From Sporosarcina gallistercoris (GTDB lineage Bacteria; Bacillota; Bacilli; Bacillales_A; Planococcaceae): a stretch of 64,000 bases of DNA. Positions 1 through 8,927 of this stretch are shown here, one piece after another. The position numbers and the translations under genes were made by a program. The notes under the pieces were generated by a model that was given only the letters and a program-made list of their open reading frames with translations, was not told the origin of the DNA and made no database searches. Within the stretch, counting starts at the first letter, position 1; every line of letters starts with the position of its first letter. The stretch spans positions 124,001 through 188,000 of the forward strand of contig NZ_JACSQY010000005.1 of NCBI RefSeq assembly GCF_014836415.1, in the 5' to 3' direction.

Positions 1-37
1 CAAGTAAATCCCCTAACCGTTTTCGTGGTGCCGCCAT
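1..37 (-). CDS. Type IV pilus assembly ATPase PilB/GspE, N-terminal fragment
   Basis: Only the first 12 codons are inside the window, reading MAAPRKRLGDLL. The start codon is preceded by a strong ribosome binding site (GGAGGGGG) about 7 bases upstream. The RKRLGDLL opening is typical of the MshEN/T2SSE N-terminal domain of PilB, GspE and MshE pilus extension ATPases. Its position directly after a G5-like protein and three minor pilins supports the call. The gene runs off the left edge, so no catalytic motif can be seen. Identity is inferred from the N-terminus plus context. Confidence 0.6.
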   Translation of the reverse strand, partial: MAAPRKRLGDLL

Positions 38-62
38 TATAAATCCCCCTCCAACCCGGGTG

Positions 63-1487
63 TTACTTGATCAAATTACCGCCTTTATCGTATTGATATC
101 CTTCTTCTCCAGGCTTCGCCATAGGTTTCCCATCATCCTGTTCTGCAGGATCACCAGGATTTCCAGATGGTTCGTTGCTTCCTGAAGGTTTCTCTCCATT
201 GGATGAGCCTCCAGTTGAACCCTGGTTCGAAGTCGAATCATTTCCCGAACTCGAATCGCCGTTGCCCGTGGCGGAATCAGAATCATTCCCCGTGCCGTTG
301 TTTTCAGAAGAATCGGTCCGAGACTCATTTCCCAAGTCCGTCTCTGCTTCAACTAAAGGTAGCTGTTCGACGCGGGAAACCGGCGGATAAAAATCTTCCG
401 ATACAGATTCAGTAGTTAGCAGAGTGCCGTCTTCCATGATTTTACGCTGCACAATCACTTCGAAACCATCTTTGCCCGGCTCTGCAACACGAACTTGTCC
501 TCGGGATAGGTCCTCACTATATTGAACGACAGTTTTCGGTTCGAATTTGTGCGTTTCTGCGACGTATGGCTTGTATTCATAACGAAGTGGCATTCCTTCG
601 ATGGAAATGTTCAGGGATCCACTTTCCCAATTTGCATGCACTGTATAAGAGGTGTAATTCGGATTTGTCATTACATAATCGAGACCAAGCTGTGCATTTA
701 TGGCCGCTTCGAATCCAGGTTCAATCCCTTGGGTCAGTTCATGACGGATTGTACGATCTTCAATCCAGAAGTTCGTCTGTAACGAAGCACGGTATAGGGT
801 AGAAGCAAGAACCGTGAGTTCCTCTTCATCCAATAATCCAGGCTGTGTATTCTCAATGAATTCAAGAAGTGAAAATGGTGTTTTCGGTTCCATTTCACTT
901 CCATCCAACTCACTGAGCAAATCGAGCATCGGAGCTGTCAAACCGTCAACCTCAGTGGAAGCCGAAGCAATTACAGTAGGTGTCTGTGTCGATTCAAGAT
1001 AATCGGTCAATATAATGGATTGCGGCATGATTCCTGATTCCAGTTTCTCGCTAATTCCATTGGCGATCGATTGAAGTTCCGACTCATTGAATGCAAGCAT
1101 AGGCAATTGCTGCTGTAACAACGTGCGAAGCCCATCTTCAGAAACCGTCGCGATCAATGAATTCTCTGCTTCGGATTTAGCTTTTTCAATCGTTGCAGAA
1201 GGATTATATTCGACCAGCTCTACAGGCAATGGAATGGTTGCATCTTGGTAGAGTAAATCCACCTGCAGTTTATCCTGCATCCCTAGCAAATCAGATGTCA
1301 ATTTAATTTCCGCTTCCTTATCCGTCTGCTTCGAAAGGTTAAACGGTCCTGCGTATGTATGGTCTCCAAACCGTTTGCCGAAGATTAGGGTTTCCGCAGC
1401 AAACGACCCAGCAGACGCAATTCCAAAAAACAGTAAAGAAGCGCCCATAATGCTTAAAAAATATGTGATGACTGTTCGATTACCCAC
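63..1487 (-). CDS. Membrane-anchored G5-like domain protein of the pilus operon
   Basis: This 474-residue protein has one N-terminal membrane segment (about residues 7-30) and a long extracytoplasmic region. The region about 296-372, with KTVVQYSEDL and GFEVIVQRKI, resembles a G5 domain, as found in VanW-like wall-associated proteins. The tail (about 385-455) is low-complexity Ser/Gly/Asn/Asp, likely a flexible linker in the wall. The start is GTG with GAGGGGAGG about 10 bases upstream. It lies between the minor pilins and the pilus ATPase, so a role in passing or anchoring the pilus through peptidoglycan is plausible. That role is inference. The family call is moderate because the G5 match was made by eye. 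Confidence 0.65.
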   Translation of the reverse strand: MGNRTVITYFLSIMGASLLFFGIASAGSFAAETLIFGKRFGDHTYAGPFNLSKQTDKEAEIKLTSDLLGMQDKLQVDLLYQDATIPLPVELVEYNPSATIEKAKSEAENSLIATVSEDGLRTLLQQQLPMLAFNESELQSIANGISEKLESGIMPQSIILTDYLESTQTPTVIASASTEVDGLTAPMLDLLSELDGSEMEPKTPFSLLEFIENTQPGLLDEEELTVLASTLYRASLQTNFWIEDRTIRHELTQGIEPGFEAAINAQLGLDYVMTNPNYTSYTVHANWESGSLNISIEGMPLRYEYKPYVAETHKFEPKTVVQYSEDLSRGQVRVAEPGKDGFEVIVQRKIMEDGTLLTTESVSEDFYPPVSRVEQLPLVEAETDLGNESRTDSSENNGTGNDSDSATGNGDSSSGNDSTSNQGSTGGSSNGEKPSGSNEPSGNPGDPAEQDDGKPMAKPGEEGYQYDKGGNLIK

Positions 1488-1522
1488 GTACTAGACGCCT
1501 CCCCTCAAAATTCTTATTACGG

Positions 1523-1771
1523 TCAATTATGCGTTTTCGCTTCCTGTTGCTTCGAAAGCAAGACTGCTGTCGCGAAGGATAACCCAAGGATGACAAGCAA
1601 GGCGTACCATAATGACATCGTTTGTGACACTAGCATTGCTAGGAATGCTGTTGATGTACCGAGTAGGACGATCCAATTAGCGATGATTGGTAGTCTTTTT
1701 AGCCGTATCAGCAAATAAGAGATAACATAAACAGTTAATGAGACAGCAATTAAAAATAAAAAAGGTGCCAA
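1523..1771 (-). CDS. Small hydrophobic membrane protein in the pilus operon
   Basis: This 82-residue protein is almost entirely hydrophobic, with about three membrane segments and a short polar tail (KQQEAKTHN). Translation starts at TTG with an excellent GAGGAGG site 6 bases upstream, so it is very probably expressed. It sits 17 bases after the PilX-like gene and 35 bases before the G5-like gene, inside the pilus operon. I do not recognise the family. A membrane platform or accessory role in pilus biogenesis is only suggested by position. Confidence 0.6.
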   Translation of the reverse strand: MAPFLFLIAVSLTVYVISYLLIRLKRLPIIANWIVLLGTSTAFLAMLVSQTMSLWYALLVILGLSFATAVLLSKQQEAKTHN

Positions 1772-1788
1772 GATGAACCTCCTCGAAA

Positions 1789-3024
1789 TTATTTATATAT
1801 TACATCTATTACTGGTTCAAGCCAGTTAACTGTAAAACTTGTATCCACACTATTATTAAGACATTGCTTTAAAACTTCTGATTTACTACTTAGCTTAGTA
1901 ATATTTGAACCATTGAACTTATTATTCGATGGAATGTCAAGTAAATACAGATGACCTGAATCTCCAAATTTAATTTTCCCTGCATTTAAGTTCCCTGCAA
2001 TGCACACTTTGCTACCTTGCTTTATTTCTAAATTATTATCTATTTGAGCGTCGCCATTGACTACTATTAATGAGTCGTTGACTTTAAAATTGTTCAAAAC
2101 TTTGAGTGTGCCATCAATATACATTTGAAGTTTTTCATTATTGTTGAAGTTTTTCAACATTAAAAACTTTTTGACAAAAAATGTAGAATTGTTCGCCGCT
2201 GTATTTCCTTTTTTCTCATTATCGAAGCCATTCGGAAAATAAACAGTCGAGATTTTCATCTCTTTTATATTATCGACACCATAATGAACACATATTTCAT
2301 TATCAATTCTCTGTGATGCACAAATCTTAGCAGGCTCTGGTAGCGGATATAGATTATTAATGTTTATAGGCAAACTCCCGTTTCCATTATTAGGAGGTAC
2401 TGGTGAATTAGAAGGATCAAAAGATGGGATAGTAAACGTTTGCTCGTATACAAGCCGAACGTTTTTTTGATCACCTTTCATCTTCCCTAAAATAGCACCA
2501 GACACTTCAACCGTATATCCATCTTTCCGTAAGCCGATTGCGACATTATCATTATTAGTCCAAACCAAAGATACATAGTCATCTGTTTTTTTTAAGTTTC
2601 TGTCAAGATCGTAGTAAAAGTTCCCATTATGATCAAAGGTTGAACTCCCTATGGTAGACACATTCACTTCTTTTAAATATGCAATAAGAGCCACAGCTGT
2701 TTTTTCTCGAACGTTTTTATACATCTTTGAAAAGTTTTCCGGTGTTTTACTTGTTGTATTACTATTTTTAAAATCCGTAATCATTTTTTCAGCCTGGCGT
2801 TCAAGTTCGGGTTTTTTTCTATAAAACTCATTTAGAAACTGAACCTTTGTATAATCCAACCCAGCTTCAGCTACAACAACTTTCAATTGATTGTTATCAA
2901 TAGTTTTTTCCTGCTTTGCATTACTAATGCTACTACTAAGGAAGACAGCGGAGACAATTGTGATTAGAGTGATTAATAAAAGCACGGTAAGAAGGGCGTA
3001 ACCTTGCTCATTTTTTTTAACCAC
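1789..3024 (-). CDS. PilX-like pilus assembly protein
   Basis: This 411-residue protein starts with a short basic leader, then EQGYALLTVLLLITLITIVSAVF, a prepilin-like hydrophobic helix with the glycine and tyrosine seen in PilX-type minor pseudopilins. The large C-terminal part (about 55-411) is soluble and unlike known enzymes; it has polyproline-rich linker residues near 210-225. The start is GTG with AAGGAGG 8 bases upstream. It follows two shorter prepilin-like genes, the usual order for minor pilins V, W and X. The DNA is clearly AT-richer than the flanking housekeeping genes. The minor-pilin class is well supported; the exact role is unknown. Confidence 0.72.
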   Translation of the reverse strand: MVKKNEQGYALLTVLLLITLITIVSAVFLSSSISNAKQEKTIDNNQLKVVVAEAGLDYTKVQFLNEFYRKKPELERQAEKMITDFKNSNTTSKTPENFSKMYKNVREKTAVALIAYLKEVNVSTIGSSTFDHNGNFYYDLDRNLKKTDDYVSLVWTNNDNVAIGLRKDGYTVEVSGAILGKMKGDQKNVRLVYEQTFTIPSFDPSNSPVPPNNGNGSLPININNLYPLPEPAKICASQRIDNEICVHYGVDNIKEMKISTVYFPNGFDNEKKGNTAANNSTFFVKKFLMLKNFNNNEKLQMYIDGTLKVLNNFKVNDSLIVVNGDAQIDNNLEIKQGSKVCIAGNLNAGKIKFGDSGHLYLLDIPSNNKFNGSNITKLSSKSEVLKQCLNNSVDTSFTVNWLEPVIDVIYK

Positions 3025-3043
3025 TACGAAAACCTCCTTAGTA

Positions 3044-3541
3044 TCATTTATTTTGATATCGAGTAATGCTAGTTTGGATTGTCACAGACAGTTTAGGATT
3101 ATTTTTATCTCTTATTTTTAAATACAAGTTATCAAGGTTGCTCTTCTTGGGTTCAACTCTAACATCTATTTGCGATTTATAAGTATCATCACTAGACAAA
3201 CTATCCTCAAATTCACTTGCTTCATAAAAGTAGTCTTGCGCAATAATGCTTTTAAATGAAGGGACGTCTTCACATCCTTGAATGATTATTTCATTTTTAG
3301 AAGTAATGAGGCGATAACAATCATTCCTCCTATGTTCATATTGTAATTTAGTAATTACTGCGTTCGCCTCTTGCTGCAATTTCAGTTTAGTAGTTTCTAC
3401 TACATTATGCTTGACGCTAATATTGAGAGTAGTCCATATAATACCTGTCACTAGTGAGATTAGAACAAGAACCGATAAAAGTTCTACAAGAGTTATTCCT
3501 TTTTGATCAGTCCTCAGCAGGTTTTTCATTCTACTCATCAC
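3044..3541 (-). CDS. Prepilin-type minor pilin (PilW/ComGF-like)
   Basis: This 165-residue protein carries a class III prepilin signal near residue 14: DQKGITLVELL, with cleavage expected after the glycine and Glu at position +5, then a hydrophobic helix (about 18-40). The rest is a short soluble domain with a Cys pair (near 98 and 110). The GTG start overlaps the TGA stop of the previous gene, so translation is probably coupled; ATG codons at codon 2 or 5 are alternative starts. Order and size suggest a PilW-like minor pilin, but the C-terminal domain is not specific. Confidence 0.75.
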   Translation of the reverse strand: MMSRMKNLLRTDQKGITLVELLSVLVLISLVTGIIWTTLNISVKHNVVETTKLKLQQEANAVITKLQYEHRRNDCYRLITSKNEIIIQGCEDVPSFKSIIAQDYFYEASEFEDSLSSDDTYKSQIDVRVEPKKSNLDNLYLKIRDKNNPKLSVTIQTSITRYQNK

Positions 3542-3969
3542 TTCGCTTTCACATATCCGAATGATTCACTTATAAGCTGATTATTCTTCATCATTTTTAT
3601 ATGGATTCTGTGTAATTTAACAACGCCCGGCATGGGATTTGAAATTGTATTCATAGGCGGTTCTGCTTCCTTCTTTATTCGAATAATTGCATCCGGATAA
3701 GCTGTATCTTCAGTGCATAACCATAGACTATCATCAGTACAACTGACACCTTGTAATTCACTAAAATCGATAGAATAACTTTTGTACTCCTCCAAAATTA
3801 CCCGAGCTTCATTCATCGTCTCCAACTTCGTCTCGGTTCTATTATTGAAAAGTGTCATTTGAGGGAAAATCGTCATAAAAGCGACGAAAACTATGCCTAA
3901 TATCACAAGTGACGCGAGAATTTCAACTAAAGTCAGTCCAGACTCTTCAGTAGTTTTACGTTTCATCAC
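3538..3969 (-). CDS. Prepilin-type minor pilin (PilV-like)
   Basis: This 143-residue protein has the prepilin peptidase motif EESGLTLVEIL near residue 10, with Glu at +5, followed by a hydrophobic helix to about residue 32. The small C-terminal domain has two cysteines (SCTDDSLWLC) that could form a disulfide. It is the first gene of the pilus transcript visible here and overlaps the next gene by 4 bases. GTG and ATG are adjacent possible starts; the ATG at codon 2 has the better GAGGTG spacing. Minor pilin by motif; the V subtype rests on operon order. Confidence 0.75.
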   Translation of the reverse strand: MMKRKTTEESGLTLVEILASLVILGIVFVAFMTIFPQMTLFNNRTETKLETMNEARVILEEYKSYSIDFSELQGVSCTDDSLWLCTEDTAYPDAIIRIKKEAEPPMNTISNPMPGVVKLHRIHIKMMKNNQLISESFGYVKAK

Positions 3970-4007
3970 TTTTCCCGCACCTCATTTCGTTCCTTTTGCC
4001 TATCTCT

Positions 4008-4036
4008 AGCATAACGGAGTGAGCCTTTGAGTTCAA
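4008..4036 (-). promoter_or_regulatory. Candidate sigma-A promoter for the pilus operon
   Basis: On the minus strand, TTGAAC and TATGCT are separated by exactly 17 bases and lie 39 bases before the first minor pilin gene. This fits a sigma-A type promoter with good but not perfect boxes. It is a match by eye; no transcript data. Confidence 0.45.
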
Positions 4037-4060
4037 TAGGGTTCTGCGTATAATTGTTAC

Positions 4061-4087
4061 AAAAAAAGACTGCGGGCGCAGTCTTTT
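4061..4087 (-). terminator. Rho-independent terminator after the first diguanylate cyclase gene
   Basis: A 10-bp perfect stem (AAAAGACTGC with GCAGTCTTTT, loop of 4) is followed on the minus strand by a run of seven T. It ends the cyclase transcript and separates it from the pilus operon promoter. Confidence 0.85.
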
Positions 4088-4106
4088 GAGTGAAACCTTA
4101 TCTCAT

Positions 4107-5831
4107 TCAAATCTCAATCGTTTCTGGTTGTTCTCCTTCATAAACACCTACACGGTTCCGTCCCGCCTGCTTCCCTCCTATATAGAGGGCTCGGTCAGCA
4201 TTCCGTAATAAACTATTATCCGATTTCGTGTCCTCCGGAATCGAGGAGACACCTAGACTGACGGTGAGGTTGACACCAATGGATTCGATATTATCCGTCA
4301 AGTCCGGTTTGATCATAAACGTATGCTGCTCCACTTCAAGGCGAATGCGTTCCGCAAGTGTAACCGCTTCCTTTTTCGTGAAATCCGGGAGCAACAAAAC
4401 AAATTCCTCACCGCCGTAACGGGCCAGCGTCCTGCCATCCGTCTCGTATTTTTTAAGAATTTGAGCAAACGAACAGAGGATGTCATTTCCGCTTTGATGT
4501 CCATAGTTGTCATTGATGGATTTGAAATGATCGATATCTAAAATGATGGCGGATACACTTGAAATCTCCTGTTCATGGAATCGACTGAGCTCCTCACTCA
4601 ACTTCTTCGTCAAGTACCGGAAATTGTACAGTTTCGTCAAGCCGCATTTTTCACTTTTTTCAATCGTAAGTTCGTAATGAAATGCCTTCATGACAGAGGT
4701 TTCAAAATATCCCGTTAACAAATCGACCATTTTCTTATCTATTTCTTCAAAGAAGTTTCTTCGGAAAGACGTCATGATCAGATAGGCTTCAAGTTTTCCT
4801 GCCCGAATAATCGGTGCGACCATAACACTTTGCACAGCACTGCTGAACTGGAGATGTTCCAGCTTTTCAATCTCTTTATGTGAACTATATACATTTATTT
4901 TGTTGGGGGATAACAAAGGTATCGCTTCATTTTTAAAGGTGAAAAACTCCGCTTCCTTTGAAAAATTACCTGCCTCTGAACATGCTAACAAGTGAAATTC
5001 TGTTTCCTTGTAAATATCGAGAATATAAGCTTGATCATAATTTACGACACCGCGAATTTTTTTCGTGAAAACTTCTATGACTTCATGCGTGCTAAGACTC
5101 TCGGTTAACTCGTGGCCTATATCGACAGCAGAAGATAGCTTCTTGTTGAACTCTCCTGAAAACGCATACTTGCGGATAATCAGTAGAATAAGGAGGAAGG
5201 GGACTCCAAGCAACATCACGGAGAATACACCTAATTTGTAAGTTAACAGACTATATGCGACCGCTAGAGGAAGAACTACCATTGTTATCGCAAAGTCCCA
5301 CAGCGCGACTTGCTTAAAATCATCAAAAGAAGTTCTTTCGATTTTCATGATACAGTATAGTATCAAGCTATTTATAAGAGAATACGATATTGCGTAGACC
5401 GCGGCGGCTGCAAGAAAAGCCCAAGGTGGCATTTCCGAGATACTTCCGCCAGCATAATGGAAACAGAACGCACTAGTAATTGACACGATTGCAAACATTA
5501 ACGAGTTCGTGGTGAAGCGATAGAATGCCGGCAGACTAGATTTTCGCACAAATTGTAGAATTATGAGTGCAAGTTGCATGAATACCATTTCCGCAAAAAG
5601 GCCGTACTGAAAAAAGATCACAAAAATAATCCAGCGTTCAAGCGAAATACTAATTGAAAATATTTGAAACGACACACTCATTGCGACGACTAACATGATG
5701 AAATTCAGTATTAAAAACCACATATCAATTTCTTTAAAAGGAAACTTCACGTAAATGACATACAATGAGGTCGGTACTACTAATAGCCACAGTAACAAAG
5801 CTATCCACTGCTTATGTGGATTGTTGAGCAT
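4107..5831 (-). CDS. Membrane GAF-GGDEF diguanylate cyclase
   Basis: This protein (574 residues) should make cyclic di-GMP from two GTP. About six membrane helices fill residues 8-220, then a GAF-like sensor (about 225-385) and a C-terminal GGDEF domain (about 400-565). The catalytic loop is intact as ARYGGEEF, with the metal site Asp in ILDIDHFKSIND. The inhibitory I-site RxxD that normally sits five residues before GGEEF is absent (TDGR instead), so classical product inhibition is unlikely. It is a close paralogue of the next gene upstream, which suggests tandem duplication. Input signal unknown. Confidence 0.9.
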   Translation of the reverse strand: MLNNPHKQWIALLLWLLVVPTSLYVIYVKFPFKEIDMWFLILNFIMLVVAMSVSFQIFSISISLERWIIFVIFFQYGLFAEMVFMQLALIILQFVRKSSLPAFYRFTTNSLMFAIVSITSAFCFHYAGGSISEMPPWAFLAAAAVYAISYSLINSLILYCIMKIERTSFDDFKQVALWDFAITMVVLPLAVAYSLLTYKLGVFSVMLLGVPFLLILLIIRKYAFSGEFNKKLSSAVDIGHELTESLSTHEVIEVFTKKIRGVVNYDQAYILDIYKETEFHLLACSEAGNFSKEAEFFTFKNEAIPLLSPNKINVYSSHKEIEKLEHLQFSSAVQSVMVAPIIRAGKLEAYLIMTSFRRNFFEEIDKKMVDLLTGYFETSVMKAFHYELTIEKSEKCGLTKLYNFRYLTKKLSEELSRFHEQEISSVSAIILDIDHFKSINDNYGHQSGNDILCSFAQILKKYETDGRTLARYGGEEFVLLLPDFTKKEAVTLAERIRLEVEQHTFMIKPDLTDNIESIGVNLTVSLGVSSIPEDTKSDNSLLRNADRALYIGGKQAGRNRVGVYEGEQPETIEI

Positions 5832-5856
5832 TCTGTATCCTCCGTTCTGGAATACT

Positions 5857-7560
5857 TTACTTCACATAGCCGCCTACTCGATTCCGGCCAGCCTGTTTCG
5901 CTCCAATATACAATGCTCGATCTGCATTCCGGAGAAGCGTCATCGCTTCATCTGTGTCTTCAGGCGCGGCTGATACACCTATACTTGCAGTGATTTGAAG
6001 TTGTTCTTTACTCATTGGACCCGACAAATCATTCTCGATCCGCATGTTTGTCTGCTCGATTACACTCCGTAACTCTTCTGCAAACCCGAGTGCTGTAGCC
6101 GCTGAATATCCAGGCAGAATATAGACGAATTCTTCGCCTCCATATCTAGCAACGATTCCGTTTTCAGGACATTCGTTTTGCAGAAGATGTGCAAATTGTT
6201 TCAATATAAGATTGCCACATTCGTGACCGTACGTATCATTCACTTTTTTGAAGTGATCAATATCCAGCATAACAACAGCAACGTGTTGGTGGACACCTTT
6301 ATGAATCAATGCCATTTCATGTTTCAAGTGCTGTTCTAAAAAACGATAATTATATAGCCCAGTTAACGCACAGCGGTTACTTTGCTGCTCTGCTCGTTCT
6401 ATATATCTCGCTTTCTCAACCGCTACGATAAAGTAAGAACTGAGAAGGTCCAATACATTTAAGTGAAACTCTTTGAATCCGTCTCTCTTTTTACTTCCCA
6501 GTACCAACGCTCCAACAATTTCTTGATGGCGTATTAACGGGACGCATAATAAGCTTTCAAGATCTGCTGGGACAGTAGTCATCGACCGTTCAATCCATTG
6601 TTCCCTTCTAGAATACAGAAATCTGTTTTTATTGGATAGGACCTTACCAGCAATCCCCTCCCCGTTCTCTAAGCGAACTTGAGGTACGTCGACTTTCCTT
6701 GCTTCCACATAAAAATGGGTAGGTTCCAACCATCCATCATAGTGCTTGAACAAGTACACATACTCCGCTTTAAATAATGCCGTCGTTTTCGTCATGAATT
6801 CTTGCACAACTGCTTCTTCAGTTGTCATTTTAGCAAGTTGCTGTCCGATCTTTCCTGCAGCTTGAATATAGGCATTCAAGTCATCTGTCTTCCGGTTGAT
6901 TCTCAATAAGATTGTCATGAAAAAGAATGGGATTCCCACTAACAGATATCCAATAGCACCATAGTGAATCAGAACGAAATATAAAGATAATGCGAGCGGG
7001 ACTGCAATGATCATCCGGAAGTAATGCAACAATGTTTCCTTTACAGAACCCCGTCTTTTCCTATGAGTCAGGACTTCATAGAGCTTTGAAATCCAATCAT
7101 AAAGAAATGAATAGACGATTTGATAGACGACAACACTGACAACCAGTTTACCCATATCCATTTCCCCGGTTTTTGCCCCTGTTAAGAAAAAGGCGATAGC
7201 CGCACAAACTGATAGGATAAAATAGGCTAGCGAGTTGTAAAGGAAACGAAAAAGGATATTCCCTTTTTTGAGACGCGCAAAAACCGCTAACGCAATAATC
7301 ACTTGCGTTATGATCAATTCAATCGTTAAACCGTACATAATAAAGATCGGTAATGTAAACCAGACAAAAAGCGAGACAGGTTTTCGATTATATATGATCG
7401 GATAGTGTAAACTTAAAAATCCCAATAAAACTGAAAGTCCTACCCATAACCAATTCACCGTAGGCACGGGCTGGGTATGAAGAAGATAAACGATGCCGGT
7501 CGGCACAACAATTATCCACGTTAAGAACAGAAGCATCAATTGCCGGCCTTTCAACTTCAT
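5857..7560 (-). CDS. Membrane GAF-GGDEF diguanylate cyclase (paralogue)
   Basis: Same architecture as its neighbour: N-terminal membrane helices (about 5-215), a GAF domain (about 235-390, with GEGIAGKVL) and a GGDEF domain with an intact ARYGGEEF loop and VMLDIDHFKKVND. No RxxD I-site five residues before the loop (PENG there). A longer frame opens at a TTG at 7587, but the ATG at 7560 follows an AGGAAGG site 9 bases upstream and gives a natural MKLKGRQL start (567 residues). The 25-base gap to the next cyclase implies co-transcription. Two cyclases beside pilus genes suggest c-di-GMP control of surface behaviour (inference). Confidence 0.9.
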   Translation of the reverse strand: MKLKGRQLMLLFLTWIIVVPTGIVYLLHTQPVPTVNWLWVGLSVLLGFLSLHYPIIYNRKPVSLFVWFTLPIFIMYGLTIELIITQVIIALAVFARLKKGNILFRFLYNSLAYFILSVCAAIAFFLTGAKTGEMDMGKLVVSVVVYQIVYSFLYDWISKLYEVLTHRKRRGSVKETLLHYFRMIIAVPLALSLYFVLIHYGAIGYLLVGIPFFFMTILLRINRKTDDLNAYIQAAGKIGQQLAKMTTEEAVVQEFMTKTTALFKAEYVYLFKHYDGWLEPTHFYVEARKVDVPQVRLENGEGIAGKVLSNKNRFLYSRREQWIERSMTTVPADLESLLCVPLIRHQEIVGALVLGSKKRDGFKEFHLNVLDLLSSYFIVAVEKARYIERAEQQSNRCALTGLYNYRFLEQHLKHEMALIHKGVHQHVAVVMLDIDHFKKVNDTYGHECGNLILKQFAHLLQNECPENGIVARYGGEEFVYILPGYSAATALGFAEELRSVIEQTNMRIENDLSGPMSKEQLQITASIGVSAAPEDTDEAMTLLRNADRALYIGAKQAGRNRVGGYVK

Positions 7561-7615
7561 CTTCTTCATCCTTCCTGTTCCCGCCAATCATACGGAATTT
7601 TCTATTTATTGATAA

Positions 7616-8839
7616 TTAAAGTATATGAGTCCTTAGGCTATTAAGCAAGTATAAAGAGCCTGAGACTATTTTCTTTCGAAGTAGGTCTTTAGATAGTATT
7701 ATAGACGCATAATCTTCCTTTGTCACCTTTTTGTTTCCAAATTCACATTGCTCATAAAGGGATTGTGCCGAAGCAGCTCCAGGGACTTCGAAGTCCAAGA
7801 AGGTAAATGATTGTGCAACCGGTATTAATTCGTTGAGTGTTGCGTTAATCTCCTTATTCGCCATCATTCCTATGACAAAATCAACCTTTTCCCCAGGAAA
7901 CTGTTCTTGGATTGTACGCCGAAGCATTACAGCTGCTGCAGGATTATGAGCACCATCAAAAAACACGCCAGGTGCGACCTCTTCAAAGCGATAGGAAAGC
8001 TGTGCGTTTGCAATTCCTGTTTGAATCGCTTCTGCCGGCAAGTGTAGACCGGCTTTGAGAAGAGCTTCTATCGCAACCGCTGCATTGATCGCTTGGTGGG
8101 GACCTTTCATCTTTCTATTCGGTAATGCTAGTTGCAGACTTCCCTGGAACTGTTCCGGGGTTCCTTCTTTCATCCGAAAGTCTTGTCCATAAATCAGTAT
8201 TTCACTGCCGACCTCTGCAGCCACTTTTTCTGCCACTTTTTCAGCTTCCTCTAGTAATTGGCCGCAAACAGCGGGAACTCCTTTTTTAAATATCCCTGTT
8301 TTATGCCACGCAATCTGTTCGATCGAGTCACCAAGGAATCCGACATGATCTTTTGCGATAGATGAAATCACGGTAGCCACCGGTGTTATCACATTTGTAC
8401 TGTCGAATCTCCCCCCCATTCCGCATTCGATGAGGACAACATTTGGTTTCAGGCGATTGAATGTTACATACGCGGCTGCCGTCAGCAATTCGAAGTCCGT
8501 CAACTTCCCGTCAAGTCCGGCATCTTTCAGTGTTTGGAAAGAAGTTGTCAACTGCGCTTCTGAGATATTTTGTCCATCGATCCGGATTTGGTCATGGATA
8601 TCCACCATTGCTGGTGAAGCAAAAACCCCCGTGCTGATGCCTGCTTCACGAAGGATGGACTCCATAAAGCAGATTGTTGATCCTTTTCCATTAGTGCCTG
8701 CGACGTGAATTGCCCGCAGATTTACTTGTGGTGATCCGAGAACGTGCATCGCGTGTTCAATTGCCGCTAGGCCAGGTTTAATCTCATCATCGCTCGTAAT
8801 CCTTTCTCTTTTCTTGTACTCATCCAACTTCGGTATCAT
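7616..8839 (-). CDS. folC: Folylpolyglutamate synthase / dihydrofolate synthase
   Basis: FolC adds glutamate residues to folates using ATP in the cytosol. The 407-residue protein has the P-loop VAGTNGKGST (about 45-55), the Mur-ligase motif ECGMGGRFDSTN and the C-terminal FFDGAHNPAA motif. Length is slightly below the usual 420-440. It lies next to valS in B. subtilis as well; here a divergent ATP-grasp pair separates the two. Family call is secure. Confidence 0.95.
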   Translation of the reverse strand: MIPKLDEYKKRERITSDDEIKPGLAAIEHAMHVLGSPQVNLRAIHVAGTNGKGSTICFMESILREAGISTGVFASPAMVDIHDQIRIDGQNISEAQLTTSFQTLKDAGLDGKLTDFELLTAAAYVTFNRLKPNVVLIECGMGGRFDSTNVITPVATVISSIAKDHVGFLGDSIEQIAWHKTGIFKKGVPAVCGQLLEEAEKVAEKVAAEVGSEILIYGQDFRMKEGTPEQFQGSLQLALPNRKMKGPHQAINAAVAIEALLKAGLHLPAEAIQTGIANAQLSYRFEEVAPGVFFDGAHNPAAAVMLRRTIQEQFPGEKVDFVIGMMANKEINATLNELIPVAQSFTFLDFEVPGAASAQSLYEQCEFGNKKVTKEDYASIILSKDLLRKKIVSGSLYLLNSLRTHIL

Positions 8840-8927
8840 ACCTTTTCCCCACCTTATGCTAAACTAATAGTCAATAGCCTCGAGAAGGCTTTTCTTAAGA
8901 GTATAGCATGAGAGAGAAGGGGATCAT

